A stretch of 64,000 nucleotides of DNA from Bordetella sp. 02P26C-1 (GTDB lineage: Bacteria > Pseudomonadota > Gammaproteobacteria > Burkholderiales > Burkholderiaceae_B): NCBI RefSeq assembly GCF_009763255.1, contig NZ_WSJB01000019.1:124001-188000 (forward strand), read 5' to 3'. Below the pieces are notes generated by a model, which made no database searches, was not told the origin of the DNA, and saw only the letters and a program-made list of their open reading frames with translations. The stretch's first letter is position 1, and each line of letters starts with the position of its first letter. The translations under genes and the position numbers were made by a program. Shown here piece after piece: positions 1 through 8,986 of the stretch.

Positions 1-736
1 CGAGGCCACCACGCACGGTATCGCACGCTTTGCGCCGATCGCCTGCGCCGGCCCGCTGCTCGAAGCCGAACTCGATGCCCTGGGTCGTGCGCTGCATGAG
101 CCCAAGCGTCCGCTGGTTGCCATCGTCGGTGGCTCCAAGGTCTCGACCAAGCTGTCCATTCTTCAGTCCTTGGCCGACAAGGTCGATCAGCTGGTCGTGG
201 GCGGCGGTATCGCCAACACGTTCATGCTGGCGGCTGGCTTGTCGATTGGCAAATCGCTGGCCGAGCCGGATCAGGTCGAAGAGGCTCGCGCCGTCATCGA
301 GATCATGAAAAAGCGCGGCGCCGACGTGCCCATCCCCACGGATGTGGTGTGCGCCAAGTCGTTCGCGGCGGATGCCGAAGCCACCGTCAAGGCGGCCGAC
401 GCAGTTGAAGCCGATGACATGATTCTGGATATCGGTCCTCAGACCGCGCAGCGGCTCGCCGAGATTCTGCAACAGGCTGGCACCATCGTCTGGAACGGTC
501 CGGTAGGCGTGTTCGAGTTCGATGCGTTCGCCAATGGCACCAAGGTGCTGGCTCAGGCCATCGCTGAATCGCCCGCGTTTTCGATCGCGGGTGGCGGCGA
601 TACGCTGGCTGCCATCGCCAAGTACGAGATCGCCGAGCAAGTGGGCTACATCTCGACCGGCGGCGGCGCCTTCCTCGAATTCCTGGAGGGTAAATCCTTG
701 CCCGCCGTGGCGATTCTGGAAGAGCGCGCGGATTGA
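1..736 (+). CDS. pgk: phosphoglycerate kinase, C-terminal part (5' end outside window)
   Basis: Glycolytic/Calvin cycle enzyme that interconverts 1,3-bisphosphoglycerate + ADP and 3-phosphoglycerate + ATP in the cytoplasm. The reading frame is open from base 2 to the TGA at 734-736 and covers roughly the C-terminal 60 percent of a normal protein of about 400 residues. Visible family motifs are [10 protein letters not shown], the GGGIANTF stretch, the nucleotide-site segment [10 protein letters not shown] and the glycine-rich GGGDTLAAI and [13 protein letters not shown] near the end. The true start lies left of the window. A strong hairpin follows at 772-802. In related beta-proteobacteria pgk normally sits near pyk and fba; here fba is 20 kb away. 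Confidence 0.97.
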   Translation, partial: EATTHGIARFAPIACAGPLLEAELDALGRALHEPKRPLVAIVGGSKVSTKLSILQSLADKVDQLVVGGGIANTFMLAAGLSIGKSLAEPDQVEEARAVIEIMKKRGADVPIPTDVVCAKSFAADAEATVKAADAVEADDMILDIGPQTAQRLAEILQQAGTIVWNGPVGVFEFDAFANGTKVLAQAIAESPAFSIAGGGDTLAAIAKYEIAEQVGYISTGGGAFLEFLEGKSLPAVAILEERAD

Positions 737-771
737 TCGCGCACGGGCGCTTCGAGCGTCCGGCAGGCGTT

Positions 772-802
772 AAAAAACCAGGCACTGTGTGCCTGGTTTT
801 TT
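772..802. terminator. bidirectional intrinsic terminator between pgk and the DUF3141 gene
   Basis: Perfect 14-bp inverted repeat (arms 772-785 and 789-802) with a 3-base loop. It has six A on the left flank and six T on the right, so it can end transcripts from pgk (+) and from the convergent DUF3141 gene (-). Confidence 0.9.
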
Positions 803-817
803 ATTGCGCGCAACGGC

Positions 818-3208
818 CTAACTTTTCGTACGTTTGCGCACTGTCGTCTTACGTGGGGACGCGGATGCGCGGCGCTTGGACACTGCTGCACCCTCGGCCG
901 TGAGTTCCGGGCTGGGCACGGCTTCGGCGGTCTCGGACCCGAGCGGCGCGTTCTTCGTATGACGTGATGCCCGCTTTTTGCCGGTGGGACTGCCACTCGC
1001 CATCTGTTCGCGCGCCAAGGCGCGTTGCGCTGCCTCGCGGAATATCGTCTCGACTTCCTCCAGGCAGGCGCGTGCGCGTTCGCTCAATGGTCCCGTCGCT
1101 TCCAGCACATGACGCATCGTGCCAAACGCATGGCGGATCTCGTCAGCCGACGCACCCTCCAACAGCTTGGGCATCGCTTGCAGCGCGCCCTGACGGTCCA
1201 GGCGCATCATCAGCGCCTGATCGCGTGCCACGTCTTTGAATTCCTGCAGCGCGAGATTGGCATCGGCGTCAGCGCGCATTTTGCGCAGCATCGCGAAACT
1301 GCGTTCGTCGAAGCTGCCCTCCGCGCTGGAGACATAGAGCATCATGCGGATCGCCGCCTCGCGCACGCCACCTTTATCCAGCTGCGAGCGCAATTCGGCC
1401 GCGCGCTGGTCCATGAATTCACGGTGTTCTGGCGAAACGCCTGGATGCCTGCGTGGTGGGTCATCGCGCTTGGCACCGTTCAGGCCGGCCCAATCCTGCA
1501 CCAACGGCGAGCCATAGATGCCCATGAACCATTGTTCGCCCGCCGCATCGCGCAGTTCCTGCCAGAAATTAAGGCCCGTCACGATGCTGTTCGACATCAT
1601 CCGCTCCATGACGACGAACGGGTTGTCGGCTGCCACCGGCCGGCGGTTTTCACGTGCCTGCTGCGCCATCTGGGCGACCGGCGCGACCCACGGGTTGCGA
1701 TCGGAAATCAGTTCATAGGGCAGACGCAGCGGATGCATGCGCTGCATCCATTCCGCGCTTTGCGGCGTGACCATCGCGCGTACCCACGGTTGAACAAAGC
1801 TGCGGTACAGACCCAGGTTGATATCGGAAATCCGCGACACCGCCGCAAAGCGCCGGTCGTCTTCCTCATTCCGATCGACGATGGCACGCACATCGTCGAG
1901 CTTGCGCCGCGCGAACGACACCACGTAATCACCCGGCGCCAGATCGGCATTAAGCGTCTCGGGCGTCTTGTCCGCGATTTCGGCCTGATAAATGCCAGGT
2001 GGCAACACATCGATCAAATCGATGTTCGCGGTGAATTCGGTATGTTCCTTACGCGCGACCGAGCCGGAAACGAAGATGCCCAGGTGGCCAATGCTTTCGT
2101 GAACGGCGTAGACGATGGTCTGCCCATGGGCCACGACTTCCGCATCGTCCTGGTACAGATCGGGGATCCAGCCCAGCGCCTGCGGCGGCGGCGTGATGTT
2201 ATCGCCCTTGGAGCAAAACACGATGATTGGCGACCGGATATTGCGCAGGTCGATGCGGATGCCGTCAGAGGTCACCAGCCCCGCCGTGGACAGACGGTTA
2301 CCGATAAACAGGTTGTCGACGATGTACTGAATCTCGGGGCCATTCAGAAACACATGGCCGCCCCACCAGCGCTCGAAGTCCAGGTATCGCGACGCCTCGG
2401 TGTCCACTTTGGCGTACAGGTTGTACTGTTTACTCCATAGCGTATTGGCCGGATTGAGATTCTCGAAATTTTGTACAAGCCAGGCGCCATCAAACTGGCC
2501 GTTGCCCAGATCGCTGGTCATGGCCGTCAGCCAGCTACCTCCCAGCAACCCGCCGCTATACCGCATCGGGTTCATGCCGCGCCAACCGGCCCAATACGAT
2601 AGGGGCGCCCCCGCGACAATAATTGGCCCAAACAGCTCCGGTCGCATCGCCGCGGTCATCATGATTTGCCAGCCGGCCTGGCAATTCCCGACCACGACAG
2701 GCTTGCCCTCGGATTCGGGGTGCAGTGCGATGATTTCCTCAAGGAATCGCGCTTCTGCCCGCATGACATCCTCGACCGTCTGGGTTTCGGTGGGCTGCGG
2801 CAGAAACGAGGCGAAATAGCAGGGGTGACCTGCTCGCACCGCGACGCCGATTTCGCTTTCCGGTTTGAACCCCCCAATGCCCGGGCCGTGCCCCGCGCGC
2901 GGGTCCACCACCAAGAAGGGCCGTTTCAGCGGATCGGCCGGCACGTCATCAGGCGGCACGATGCGCAGGAGTCCATAATTCACCGGTCGCTCGAATTCCC
3001 GGGCATCCAGCACCAGCTCGGACTTCATACTCAGCACGTTGGGATGACGCTTGGCCATGTGGCGCTGATACTGATTGCCGCGCTGACGCATGACATCGGC
3101 GTACAGCACACTGCGTTGCAGCGTATCTACTGTGTAATCGTAGGCGGCCGTCCAAGGATTGGCGGACGGCGAGGCAGGAGACTGTTGATCGTTGGTGGGT
3201 TTGGCCAC
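818..3208 (-). CDS. DUF3141 alpha/beta-hydrolase-fold protein (PHA-synthase-like)
   Basis: Large protein of about 796 residues resembling the DUF3141 family, distantly related to class I poly(3-hydroxyalkanoate) synthases and lipases. The nucleophile elbow reads GNCQAGW around residue 174, with Cys in the position of the PhaC Cys. Downstream are a conserved block containing FCSKGDNITPPPQAL and a possible catalytic His in HESIGHLGIFVSG. The C-terminus is a Lys/Arg/Ser/Thr-rich tail that looks disordered. An upstream in-frame start at 3271 is possible, but I prefer the GTG at 3208 because a GGAG sits a few bases upstream and the protein then begins VAKPTND. No signal peptide is seen, so it is probably cytoplasmic. 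The biochemical role is unproven. No phaC or phaA neighbour is present. Confidence 0.85.
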   Translation of the reverse strand: MAKPTNDQQSPASPSANPWTAAYDYTVDTLQRSVLYADVMRQRGNQYQRHMAKRHPNVLSMKSELVLDAREFERPVNYGLLRIVPPDDVPADPLKRPFLVVDPRAGHGPGIGGFKPESEIGVAVRAGHPCYFASFLPQPTETQTVEDVMRAEARFLEEIIALHPESEGKPVVVGNCQAGWQIMMTAAMRPELFGPIIVAGAPLSYWAGWRGMNPMRYSGGLLGGSWLTAMTSDLGNGQFDGAWLVQNFENLNPANTLWSKQYNLYAKVDTEASRYLDFERWWGGHVFLNGPEIQYIVDNLFIGNRLSTAGLVTSDGIRIDLRNIRSPIIVFCSKGDNITPPPQALGWIPDLYQDDAEVVAHGQTIVYAVHESIGHLGIFVSGSVARKEHTEFTANIDLIDVLPPGIYQAEIADKTPETLNADLAPGDYVVSFARRKLDDVRAIVDRNEEDDRRFAAVSRISDINLGLYRSFVQPWVRAMVTPQSAEWMQRMHPLRLPYELISDRNPWVAPVAQMAQQARENRRPVAADNPFVVMERMMSNSIVTGLNFWQELRDAAGEQWFMGIYGSPLVQDWAGLNGAKRDDPPRRHPGVSPEHREFMDQRAAELRSQLDKGGVREAAIRMMLYVSSAEGSFDERSFAMLRKMRADADANLALQEFKDVARDQALMMRLDRQGALQAMPKLLEGASADEIRHAFGTMRHVLEATGPLSERARACLEEVETIFREAAQRALAREQMASGSPTGKKRASRHTKNAPLGSETAEAVPSPELTAEGAAVSKRRASASPRKTTVRKRTKS

Positions 3209-3418
3209 GGCGATCTCCGATTGGTATAGACGCGGGACGCGGCTATAGGGGGATGGACACTTTACGGACAAACACCATTACAGCGCAATAAATGCTGCGT
3301 TGCAACATGGGGGTGAGGCAGGTATCGCAGAGCGCCATCGGCGTCGCGAAGGGGCGCCGCTCTGAGGCGCGGCGCGCACGCGCTCCCGGGCTTAGCGGGT
3401 GGAGGATTGAGCTCCGGC

Positions 3419-4057
3419 TTACCGGGCTTCCTGATTGAGCTTCAGCCAAGCCTGAACGGGCGGACGCTGCCATTGCTCGTCGGCATAACGCTGCAATGCA
3501 GGGGGCAGCTCATCGTCGCCTGCGAGGCGTCGCAGCATAAGGGCGAGTTCGGTATCGGCGATGGTCCACCGATCGAATAACGACGGCTGGCCCTCCGGCA
3601 ACAGCGTCTGGGCCACGCGCAGCAGCTTCGCGGCCGCCGCTTCGGCCGCAGCGCTCAGTGGCTCGACAGCTGCGCCGTGAAACACCACCTCCGTCGGCCG
3701 TTCCTCGCGTAGCGCGCCCAGATCGCTGCGCAACCAGGCTTGAATCTGACGCATACGGGCGCGTGCCTGGGCACTGTCCGGGAATAGCGCCGCATATTGC
3801 GGAGCCGGGAATACCTCTTCCACGTACTCGATGATCGCGCTCGATTCGGTCAGATGAAACCCCTGGTGCGTCAACGCTGGCACACGCGCCGTCAGGGCGC
3901 GGCTCGCATACGGCCGCAGCCGCTGTTCGCCGGCTTGCAGATCGATCATCCGCAGTTCCACGGGCAGTCCTTTTCCGGCCAGCGCGACGTAAGCGCTCAT
4001 GGCATAAGGACTGAGCAATCGGGCATCCACGTAAAGCGTCAAGGGCGCATCAGACAT
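3419..4057 (-). CDS. yfcF: glutathione S-transferase, YfcF-like
   Basis: About 212 residues with a thioredoxin-fold N-terminal domain and an all-alpha C-terminal domain. LYVDARLLSPYAMSAYVALAGKGL marks the G-site region, VPALTHQGFHLTESSAIIEYVEEVFP is the usual cis-Pro and ESxAI glutathione gamma-glutamyl contact, and SLFDRWTIADTELALMLRRL is the C-terminal N-capping motif. This is closest to E. coli YfcF-type GSTs, for which glutathione peroxidase/transferase activity is known. The in-frame codon at 4066 is TTG; the ATG at 4057 gives MSDAPLTL and is the better start. It stands alone between the DUF3141 gene and the cupin-GNAT pair. Confidence 0.88.
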   Translation of the reverse strand: MSDAPLTLYVDARLLSPYAMSAYVALAGKGLPVELRMIDLQAGEQRLRPYASRALTARVPALTHQGFHLTESSAIIEYVEEVFPAPQYAALFPDSAQARARMRQIQAWLRSDLGALREERPTEVVFHGAAVEPLSAAAEAAAAKLLRVAQTLLPEGQPSLFDRWTIADTELALMLRRLAGDDELPPALQRYADEQWQRPPVQAWLKLNQEAR

Positions 4058-4162
4058 TTCAGGCAAAGTTACCGTATCGTTCGCGGCGAGGTCCCCTCAT
4101 GGCCGCGAGACGGCCGCATCCGTCTCGCGCGCTAAGTTAGAGGGTAAACGAAAATGCCTGTG

Positions 4163-4492
4163 TCAATCTACGATGAATAGACGCGCGCCGATGGGCGTGG
4201 ACGAACGGTGTGCCTCGGCCTCATCGGCGACTTGGTAGCTCATGCCGGGCACCAGCACGAAACGGCGGCCATCTTCGAGCTCGGTGTGCAGCTCGCCCTC
4301 CAGGCAAAACAAAATGTGTCCCTTGCTGCACCAGTGATCCGCCAGATAACCGGCGGAATAGTCCACCATGCGCACGCGGATATCGCCGAACTGGCAAGTC
4401 CGCCAATACGCCATGCCGGTTTGGCCGGGGTGCTCAGTGGGTTCGATCGTGTGCCAGTCCGTCGTGCCGAACGGAATTTCTTGCATTTTCAT
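4163..4492 (-). CDS. DHCW-motif small cupin
   Basis: Single-domain cupin of 109 residues. It carries the segment DHWCSKGHILFCLEGELHTEL, matching the family named for its DHCW motif, followed by a second cupin strand block around LVPGMSYQVADEAEAHRSS. The His residues of these two segments could bind a metal, as in other cupins, but the substrate is unknown. It lies 15 bases downstream of the GNAT gene on the same strand, so the two are probably co-transcribed. Start ATG at 4492; a second ATG two codons later is equally possible. Confidence 0.82.
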   Translation of the reverse strand: MKMQEIPFGTTDWHTIEPTEHPGQTGMAYWRTCQFGDIRVRMVDYSAGYLADHWCSKGHILFCLEGELHTELEDGRRFVLVPGMSYQVADEAEAHRSSTPIGARLFIVD

Positions 4493-4507
4493 GTTGCGAT
4501 TCCAAAG

Positions 4508-4993
4508 TTATGCGGGAAATTTCTTTTGCCAGAACATGGCTTGTCCGGTTTCCTCGGCCAGGGCATAGCCTTCAAAGCCTGCCTTGCGATACAGCGCTTT
4601 GGCAGGTTCATTACCTTGCAGGACTTCGAGCGTGATCTTGCAGCAGCCACGGGCTTGCGCGACCTCGTCCAACTTCGACAGTAGCGCTTGAGCAATTCCC
4701 ATGCCCCGAAAGCGCGTGGCTACCATGAAGTCATGCAGGTTCAACAACGGCCGGCAAGCAAACGTCGAGAAACCCTCGAAATAGATGGCCAGGCCTGCCG
4801 GTTCGCCGTTTTGCAAGGCGATCAGTGCGCCCGCGGTGGGGCGTTTCGCCAGCTCCTGGATCAGGTTTGCGCGTGCATAGTCCGACAGCGGCTCGCTGCC
4901 GCCCATGGGATCGCGCGCGTACTCGTCGAGCAAGGCCAGCACCATGTCGCCATGGGCGCGAAGATTGAAATCAGCGTGAATAATGGTGAGCAA
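4508..4993 (-). CDS. GNAT-family N-acetyltransferase
   Basis: 161-residue protein with the GNAT fold. The acetyl-CoA binding motif A is seen as TRFRGMGIAQALLSKLDEVAQARGC (Q/RxxGxA), followed by motif B with EVLQGNEPAKALYRKAGFEGY, where the Tyr of the AxxLYxKxGF stretch is the usual general acid. The start codon is TTG with a weak purine-rich site upstream. It is the first gene of a two-gene unit with the DHCW cupin. The acceptor substrate (small molecule or protein) cannot be told from sequence. Confidence 0.88.
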   Translation of the reverse strand: MLTIIHADFNLRAHGDMVLALLDEYARDPMGGSEPLSDYARANLIQELAKRPTAGALIALQNGEPAGLAIYFEGFSTFACRPLLNLHDFMVATRFRGMGIAQALLSKLDEVAQARGCCKITLEVLQGNEPAKALYRKAGFEGYALAEETGQAMFWQKKFPA

Positions 4994-5172
4994 GATGAAA
5001 TCCGAAATAACAGCCGCGTACGCGAAAATCCGCTAGTGGGGCAGAGCGCGTATTATGCCGCCCCTGGCGGGTAAACTGCTTGTGACCGTATGCCTCGCAT
5101 GTTCAGGTCGATCATCCGTGCGTGTCCCGGATCGTACCTGTCCGTTTGCTTCTGTTGTGCCTGGAGTGTTTC

Positions 5173-5892
5173 ATGTCTCGATCGCCTGCCCGGCAGCCGC
5201 AGCCCGCCGTGCCGGTAACCGGCCCTGGCTGGTCCGGACTCAAAGCCTGTGTGCCCATCATGATCGGCTACTTTCCCGTGGCGGTGACGTTCGGTATCGC
5301 GGGTTCCGCCACCGGGTTGTCGCCGCTACAAGTGGTGTTGATCTCGGTCATCGTCTATGCCGGGGCGAGTCAGTTTTTGCTGCTGGCGTCGATCAAAGCC
5401 GGCACGCCGTGGCTATGGGTGGTGGCATTGTGCTCGCTCTTGAACGCGCGCCACTTGCTATATGGGCCGTTGTTGTCGCGGTTCCTGCCCCCACGGCTCG
5501 CCACGCGGCTGCGGATCGCTTTTCTGTTGACCGATGAGGTCTTTGCCACGGCCTTGCACCGCTTAGAACACGTGACGCCTGAGCATCGAGGACGCTGGAT
5601 GGTGATGCTCGGGTTGGGCGCATGGCTGACTTGGATCACCGGAACGGCCGTGGGTGTGTTTGCCGGCGACAGTCTGGAACACCACTTCCCGGTGGTGGCT
5701 CAGGTGATGCGATTTGCCTTGCCCGCCTTGTTCATGGCCCTGGTTTGCCAGACGGTCACACGCGAGTTGCGCGCCTCGATTTTGGCGGCCCTGGCGGTGG
5801 GTGCTGTGTGCGCGGCGCTGGGATACACCACGCTGGGCATCGTGGCCGCGGCTATCGCGGGCTGCGTGACTTTCCGTTTGCAAAACGCATGA
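5173..5892 (+). CDS. azlC: AzlC-family branched-chain amino acid exporter, large subunit
   Basis: Inner-membrane protein of 239 residues with about six or seven hydrophobic segments. The family hallmark PVAVTFGIAGSATGLSPLQVVLISVIVYAGASQFLLL lies in the N-terminal third, and the LNARHLLYG and LTDEVFA motifs follow. AzlCD pairs export branched-chain amino acids and analogues. The start at 5173 is preferred over in-frame codons further upstream because GGAG lies six bases before it. The stop overlaps the azlD start (ATGA), so the two are translationally coupled. Confidence 0.93.
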   Translation: MSRSPARQPQPAVPVTGPGWSGLKACVPIMIGYFPVAVTFGIAGSATGLSPLQVVLISVIVYAGASQFLLLASIKAGTPWLWVVALCSLLNARHLLYGPLLSRFLPPRLATRLRIAFLLTDEVFATALHRLEHVTPEHRGRWMVMLGLGAWLTWITGTAVGVFAGDSLEHHFPVVAQVMRFALPALFMALVCQTVTRELRASILAALAVGAVCAALGYTTLGIVAAAIAGCVTFRLQNA

Positions 5893-6233
5893 TGATGGGC
5901 AATACGCTTGAATTCTGGGTCGCGGTGGTCGCGATGGCCGTGATCACGTATCTGACGCGTTCGCTGCCTTTTTTGTTATCGCGGCGCCGCCAGCCGCTGC
6001 CTGGCGCGGCTGGACGCTCTATGTTCACCGCGTTAGGTCCGGCCCTGCTAGCGGGCATCGCGACCGCGGTCATCGTGCCGGATATTCTCGCGCTCGAACC
6101 GGGTGGCGAGATTCTGCCCTATGTGGGCGGACTGCTCGCCACAGCGCTGTGCGTCAAGCGCTTGGGAAACGCCGGGCTGGCCGTGATCTTTGGCGTGATC
6201 GTCTACGGCGTCCTGGTGGTGCTGGCGAGCTGA
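5889..6233 (+). CDS. azlD: AzlD-family small subunit of branched-chain amino acid exporter
   Basis: Small membrane protein of 114 residues with four hydrophobic helices. The TYLTRSLPFLL motif near the N-terminus and the central ALGPALLAGIATAVIVPD segment are typical of AzlD, the partner of AzlC. The ATG at 5889 overlaps the azlC stop by four bases. A hairpin follows the stop, before the convergent pitA gene. Confidence 0.93.
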   Translation: MMMGNTLEFWVAVVAMAVITYLTRSLPFLLSRRRQPLPGAAGRSMFTALGPALLAGIATAVIVPDILALEPGGEILPYVGGLLATALCVKRLGNAGLAVIFGVIVYGVLVVLAS

Positions 6234-6242
6234 GTGCCGCGC

Positions 6243-6262
6243 GGCGGGCAGATTCGCCCGCC
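6243..6262. terminator. hairpin between azlD and pitA
   Basis: Inverted repeat GGCGGGC/GCCCGCC with a 6-base loop, in the 34-base gap between two convergent genes. There is no T-run, so it is a plausible but weak terminator for either strand. Confidence 0.5.
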
Positions 6263-6267
6263 CATTG

Positions 6268-7746
6268 CTAGCCCGCGATCTGCAAACCGACCCAGAACAA
6301 GCCGGCGGCCAGCAGCATCGACGCCGGTAAGGTCAACACCCAAGCCAGCAGGATGGTGCGTATCGTGCTGCTATGCAGACCGCTCTTGTTGGCGACCATG
6401 GTGCCGGCCACGCCCGAAGACAAGACGTGCGTGGTCGAAACCGGCAGGCTGAATACGTTCGCCAATCCGATGGCGCCCACGGCAGTCAGTTGTGCCGACA
6501 TACCTTGCGCGTAGGTCATACCCTGTTTGCCAATTTTCTCGCCCACGGTCAGCACCACACGGCGCCAGCCGACCATGGTGCCGCTTCCGAGCGCCAGCGC
6601 GACGGCGACGATCACCCAAAACGGCGCATACTCGGTGGTCGCCGTCAGATCGGCGCGCAGACGGTTCAGGTCCTCGCGGTCATGGCTTTCCAGGCCTTCG
6701 AGCGAGGCGACTTTCTTGGCGGTGTCATCCAGGCACAGCAGGTAGCGACGAACGGTGATGCGCTTGTCGGCGGGTAGCTCTTGATAACGTGTGACCCCCG
6801 TCAGCTCTTTACGCAGCGCGTCGATCGTCGCCAGTGTAAGCTGAGGATCGCAATGAAACTGCTCCGGCAGATGGCTGCTGTCGTGACGGTTGCTCGACAC
6901 CGCGAGCAAGTGGTCGACGGCGTTCTGATTGCGCATGTAAAACGCCTGTAAGTGTGTGGCGGCATCGCGCGTACGGTCGATCTGATACGACGTGCTGTTT
7001 TCGTTCAGCACAAACTGCGCCGGCACGATCCCAATCAGCACCAACATGATCAGGCCGATCCCTTTCTGACCGTCGTTCGATCCGTGCACAAAGCTCACGC
7101 CCATGGCGGACAACACCAGCACCAGGCGGTTCCAGAATGGTGGGTGTTTTTTGGAATCCATTTGCTTGCGCTGCTCGGGCGTCTTGTGCATTTTGGACGT
7201 TGGCCACCAGCGTTTGAACAGCAGCAGCAGGCAGCCGGCCACCAGGAATCCGGCAATTGGCGAGACGACCAGGGACAGGCCGATGTCCATGGCCTTGCCC
7301 CAATTCACCCCATCTGCGATGGGCACATCGGTGATCAGCGCATTCGCCAGGCCCACGCCCAGAATCGAGCCGATCAACGTGTGCGAGCTGGAGGCCGGGA
7401 TACCGAAATACCACGTGCCCAGATTCCACGCGATCGCCGCGGCCAGCATCGCGAACACCATCGCCAGTCCGCGGCCTGTGTCCACGTTGATAAGCAGCTC
7501 CACGGGTAGCAAATGCACAATCGCATAAGCCACGCCGACGCCACCCAACAACACGCCCAGAAAGTTAAAAATCCCGGACATCATCACCGCCAGATGCGGT
7601 GGCATCGCCTTGGTGTAAATCACAGTGGCCACAGCGTTCGCCGTGTCGTGAAAACCATTAATGAATTCGAAGGCCAGGACGAAAGTGAGGGCTAGGACCA
7701 GGCTGACGCCAATCCAGAACTCTAAGCCGGAGAAGAGATGAAACAT
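6268..7746 (-). CDS. pitA: low-affinity inorganic phosphate transporter, PitA type
   Basis: PiT-family integral membrane symporter of metal-phosphate with protons, about 492 residues. The N-terminal signature FEFINGFHDTANAVATVIYTKAM and the C-terminal repeat SLPVSTTHVLSSGVAGTM are both present, with the WYFGIPASSSHTLIGSILG block and a long hydrophilic central insertion as in E. coli PitA. The protein beginning MFHLFSGL at 7746 aligns with the MLHLF start of E. coli PitA, but no Shine-Dalgarno precedes it. An in-frame GTG at 7809 with a GGAA site is an alternative that adds 21 residues. Constitutive Pi uptake fits well near a phosphonate locus but no shared regulation is visible. Confidence 0.94.
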   Translation of the reverse strand: MFHLFSGLEFWIGVSLVLALTFVLAFEFINGFHDTANAVATVIYTKAMPPHLAVMMSGIFNFLGVLLGGVGVAYAIVHLLPVELLINVDTGRGLAMVFAMLAAAIAWNLGTWYFGIPASSSHTLIGSILGVGLANALITDVPIADGVNWGKAMDIGLSLVVSPIAGFLVAGCLLLLFKRWWPTSKMHKTPEQRKQMDSKKHPPFWNRLVLVLSAMGVSFVHGSNDGQKGIGLIMLVLIGIVPAQFVLNENSTSYQIDRTRDAATHLQAFYMRNQNAVDHLLAVSSNRHDSSHLPEQFHCDPQLTLATIDALRKELTGVTRYQELPADKRITVRRYLLCLDDTAKKVASLEGLESHDREDLNRLRADLTATTEYAPFWVIVAVALALGSGTMVGWRRVVLTVGEKIGKQGMTYAQGMSAQLTAVGAIGLANVFSLPVSTTHVLSSGVAGTMVANKSGLHSSTIRTILLAWVLTLPASMLLAAGLFWVGLQIAG

Positions 7747-7894
7747 GGGGGAGGGGGATGATCGGGCGGTGAGCGTAGGCTGAATTATTGCAGATTTATG
7801 GGCAGTCACTTACGGTTTCCTGACTCAGAACGAGCCGCTGACCCGCTGCCCGGATAATGCGCTAGCATTTCGTTTTCGATTTTTTACGCTGGCT

Positions 7895-8530
7895 ATGTCA
7901 TTGACCACACAACCGTTAGTCCGCCGCCATCCCGACGACCTTCTGGTGGGGCTGGTCTCGATTTCCGATCGTGCCACCTCAGGCGTGTATCAAGATGAGG
8001 GCATTCCAGCCTTGAAATCGTGGCTGGGAACTGCTCTGTCGTCGTCCTGGCAGGCCAGTGAACGTCTGGTGCCCGACGAGGCCTCGGCCATTTCGGCGGC
8101 CCTGATCGAGCTTGTCGATGTAGTTGGCTGCGACCTGGTGCTGACTACCGGGGGCACCGGCCCCGCGCGCCGCGACGTGACGCCCGAGGCGACGCTGGCG
8201 GTAGCGACCAAAGAAATGCCGGGATTTGGCGAACAAATGCGGCAAGTCAGCCTGCATTTTGTCCCCACCGCCATTTTGTCGCGGCAGGTGGCCGTGATAC
8301 GTGAGACGGCCGACCATGCGGCCCTGATCATCAATTTGCCCGGCCAACCCAAGGCCATCCGCGAGACGCTAGAGGGCCTGCGAGATGCCGAGGGCAATGT
8401 GCTGGTGCAAGGCGTGTTCGCCGCGGTGCCATACTGTATTGATCTTATTGGCGGGCCTTATTCGGAAACGCATGACGCTGTGGTCAAGGCCTTCCGCCCG
8501 AAGTCCGCGCGTCGCCCGCCGGCGCAGTGA
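7895..8530 (+). CDS. mog: molybdopterin adenylyltransferase
   Basis: MoCF/MogA-fold protein of 211 residues that adenylylates molybdopterin before molybdenum insertion. The substrate-binding motif TTGGTGPARRDVTPEAT is clear, preceded by LVSISDRATSGVYQDEGIPAL, and the C-terminal LPGQPKAIRE segment is conserved. The length fits single-domain MogA rather than two-domain MoeA. It is transcribed away from pitA and appears monocistronic, with a possible hairpin at 8540-8569. Confidence 0.93.
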   Translation: MSLTTQPLVRRHPDDLLVGLVSISDRATSGVYQDEGIPALKSWLGTALSSSWQASERLVPDEASAISAALIELVDVVGCDLVLTTGGTGPARRDVTPEATLAVATKEMPGFGEQMRQVSLHFVPTAILSRQVAVIRETADHAALIINLPGQPKAIRETLEGLRDAEGNVLVQGVFAAVPYCIDLIGGPYSETHDAVVKAFRPKSARRPPAQ

Positions 8531-8539
8531 TCCACGCCA

Positions 8540-8569
8540 GTGCCCGGCCGGCTGACCGGCGTGGGGCAC
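8540..8569. terminator. possible mog terminator hairpin
   Basis: Nested arms GTGCCC/GGGCAC and GCCGG/CCGGC with a CTGA loop directly after mog. No T-run follows, so confidence is low. Confidence 0.35.
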
Positions 8570-8642
8570 GTCCCCCGTGCGCTATAGTTGGCCGGATGGC
8601 CATTTTGGACCGCGCCGCCACATCCATTGGGAAGACTGCTTT

Positions 8643-8981
8643 ATGAATTTCAGAGCCCCTGTCGCCATCGCCGGCTTGCTGATCCTGGCCGGTTGCGCTT
8701 CGGTCAAAGACGTCGCCAAACGCGAACCCGTGTTTTTTGGCTCCACCACGCGGACTGCTGCCGACTATGTGCAGTGCGTGGATTCAGCCTGGAAGGGGCT
8801 GGATACTCAGGCCATACGCCAGCCTATCCATAATGGTTACCAGCTCGTCGTGGAAGGCATGGCGGGCGTCGAGGTTGTGTTGAAGGCCGAGACATGGAAG
8901 GGCAAGACCGAGGCCAAGATGTACACCCGCGTTCCGCGTCTGAGCACGGCCTTGGCCGAGGCGGCAAACCTGTGTCTGTGA
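8643..8981 (+). CDS. small putative lipoprotein
   Basis: 112-residue protein with a type II signal peptide: a hydrophobic stretch and lipobox LAGC with Cys18, followed by ASVKDVAK. The mature part of about 95 residues includes ADYVQCVDSAWKGLD and a C-terminal Cys, and has no catalytic motif I recognise. The in-frame region upstream of 8643 is not needed because the signal peptide begins at this ATG. The stop overlaps or abuts the next gene (M23 peptidase), so the two may be co-translated. It is probably anchored to the outer membrane; function unknown. Confidence 0.82.
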   Translation: MNFRAPVAIAGLLILAGCASVKDVAKREPVFFGSTTRTAADYVQCVDSAWKGLDTQAIRQPIHNGYQLVVEGMAGVEVVLKAETWKGKTEAKMYTRVPRLSTALAEAANLCL

Positions 8982-8986
8982 GCCGA

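Noticed and set aside
1025-2440. Long open frame of 471 codons on the + strand opposite the DUF3141 gene
   Set aside because: It is the antisense shadow of a GC-rich coding gene; codon pattern and the absence of any recognisable motif show it is not coding.
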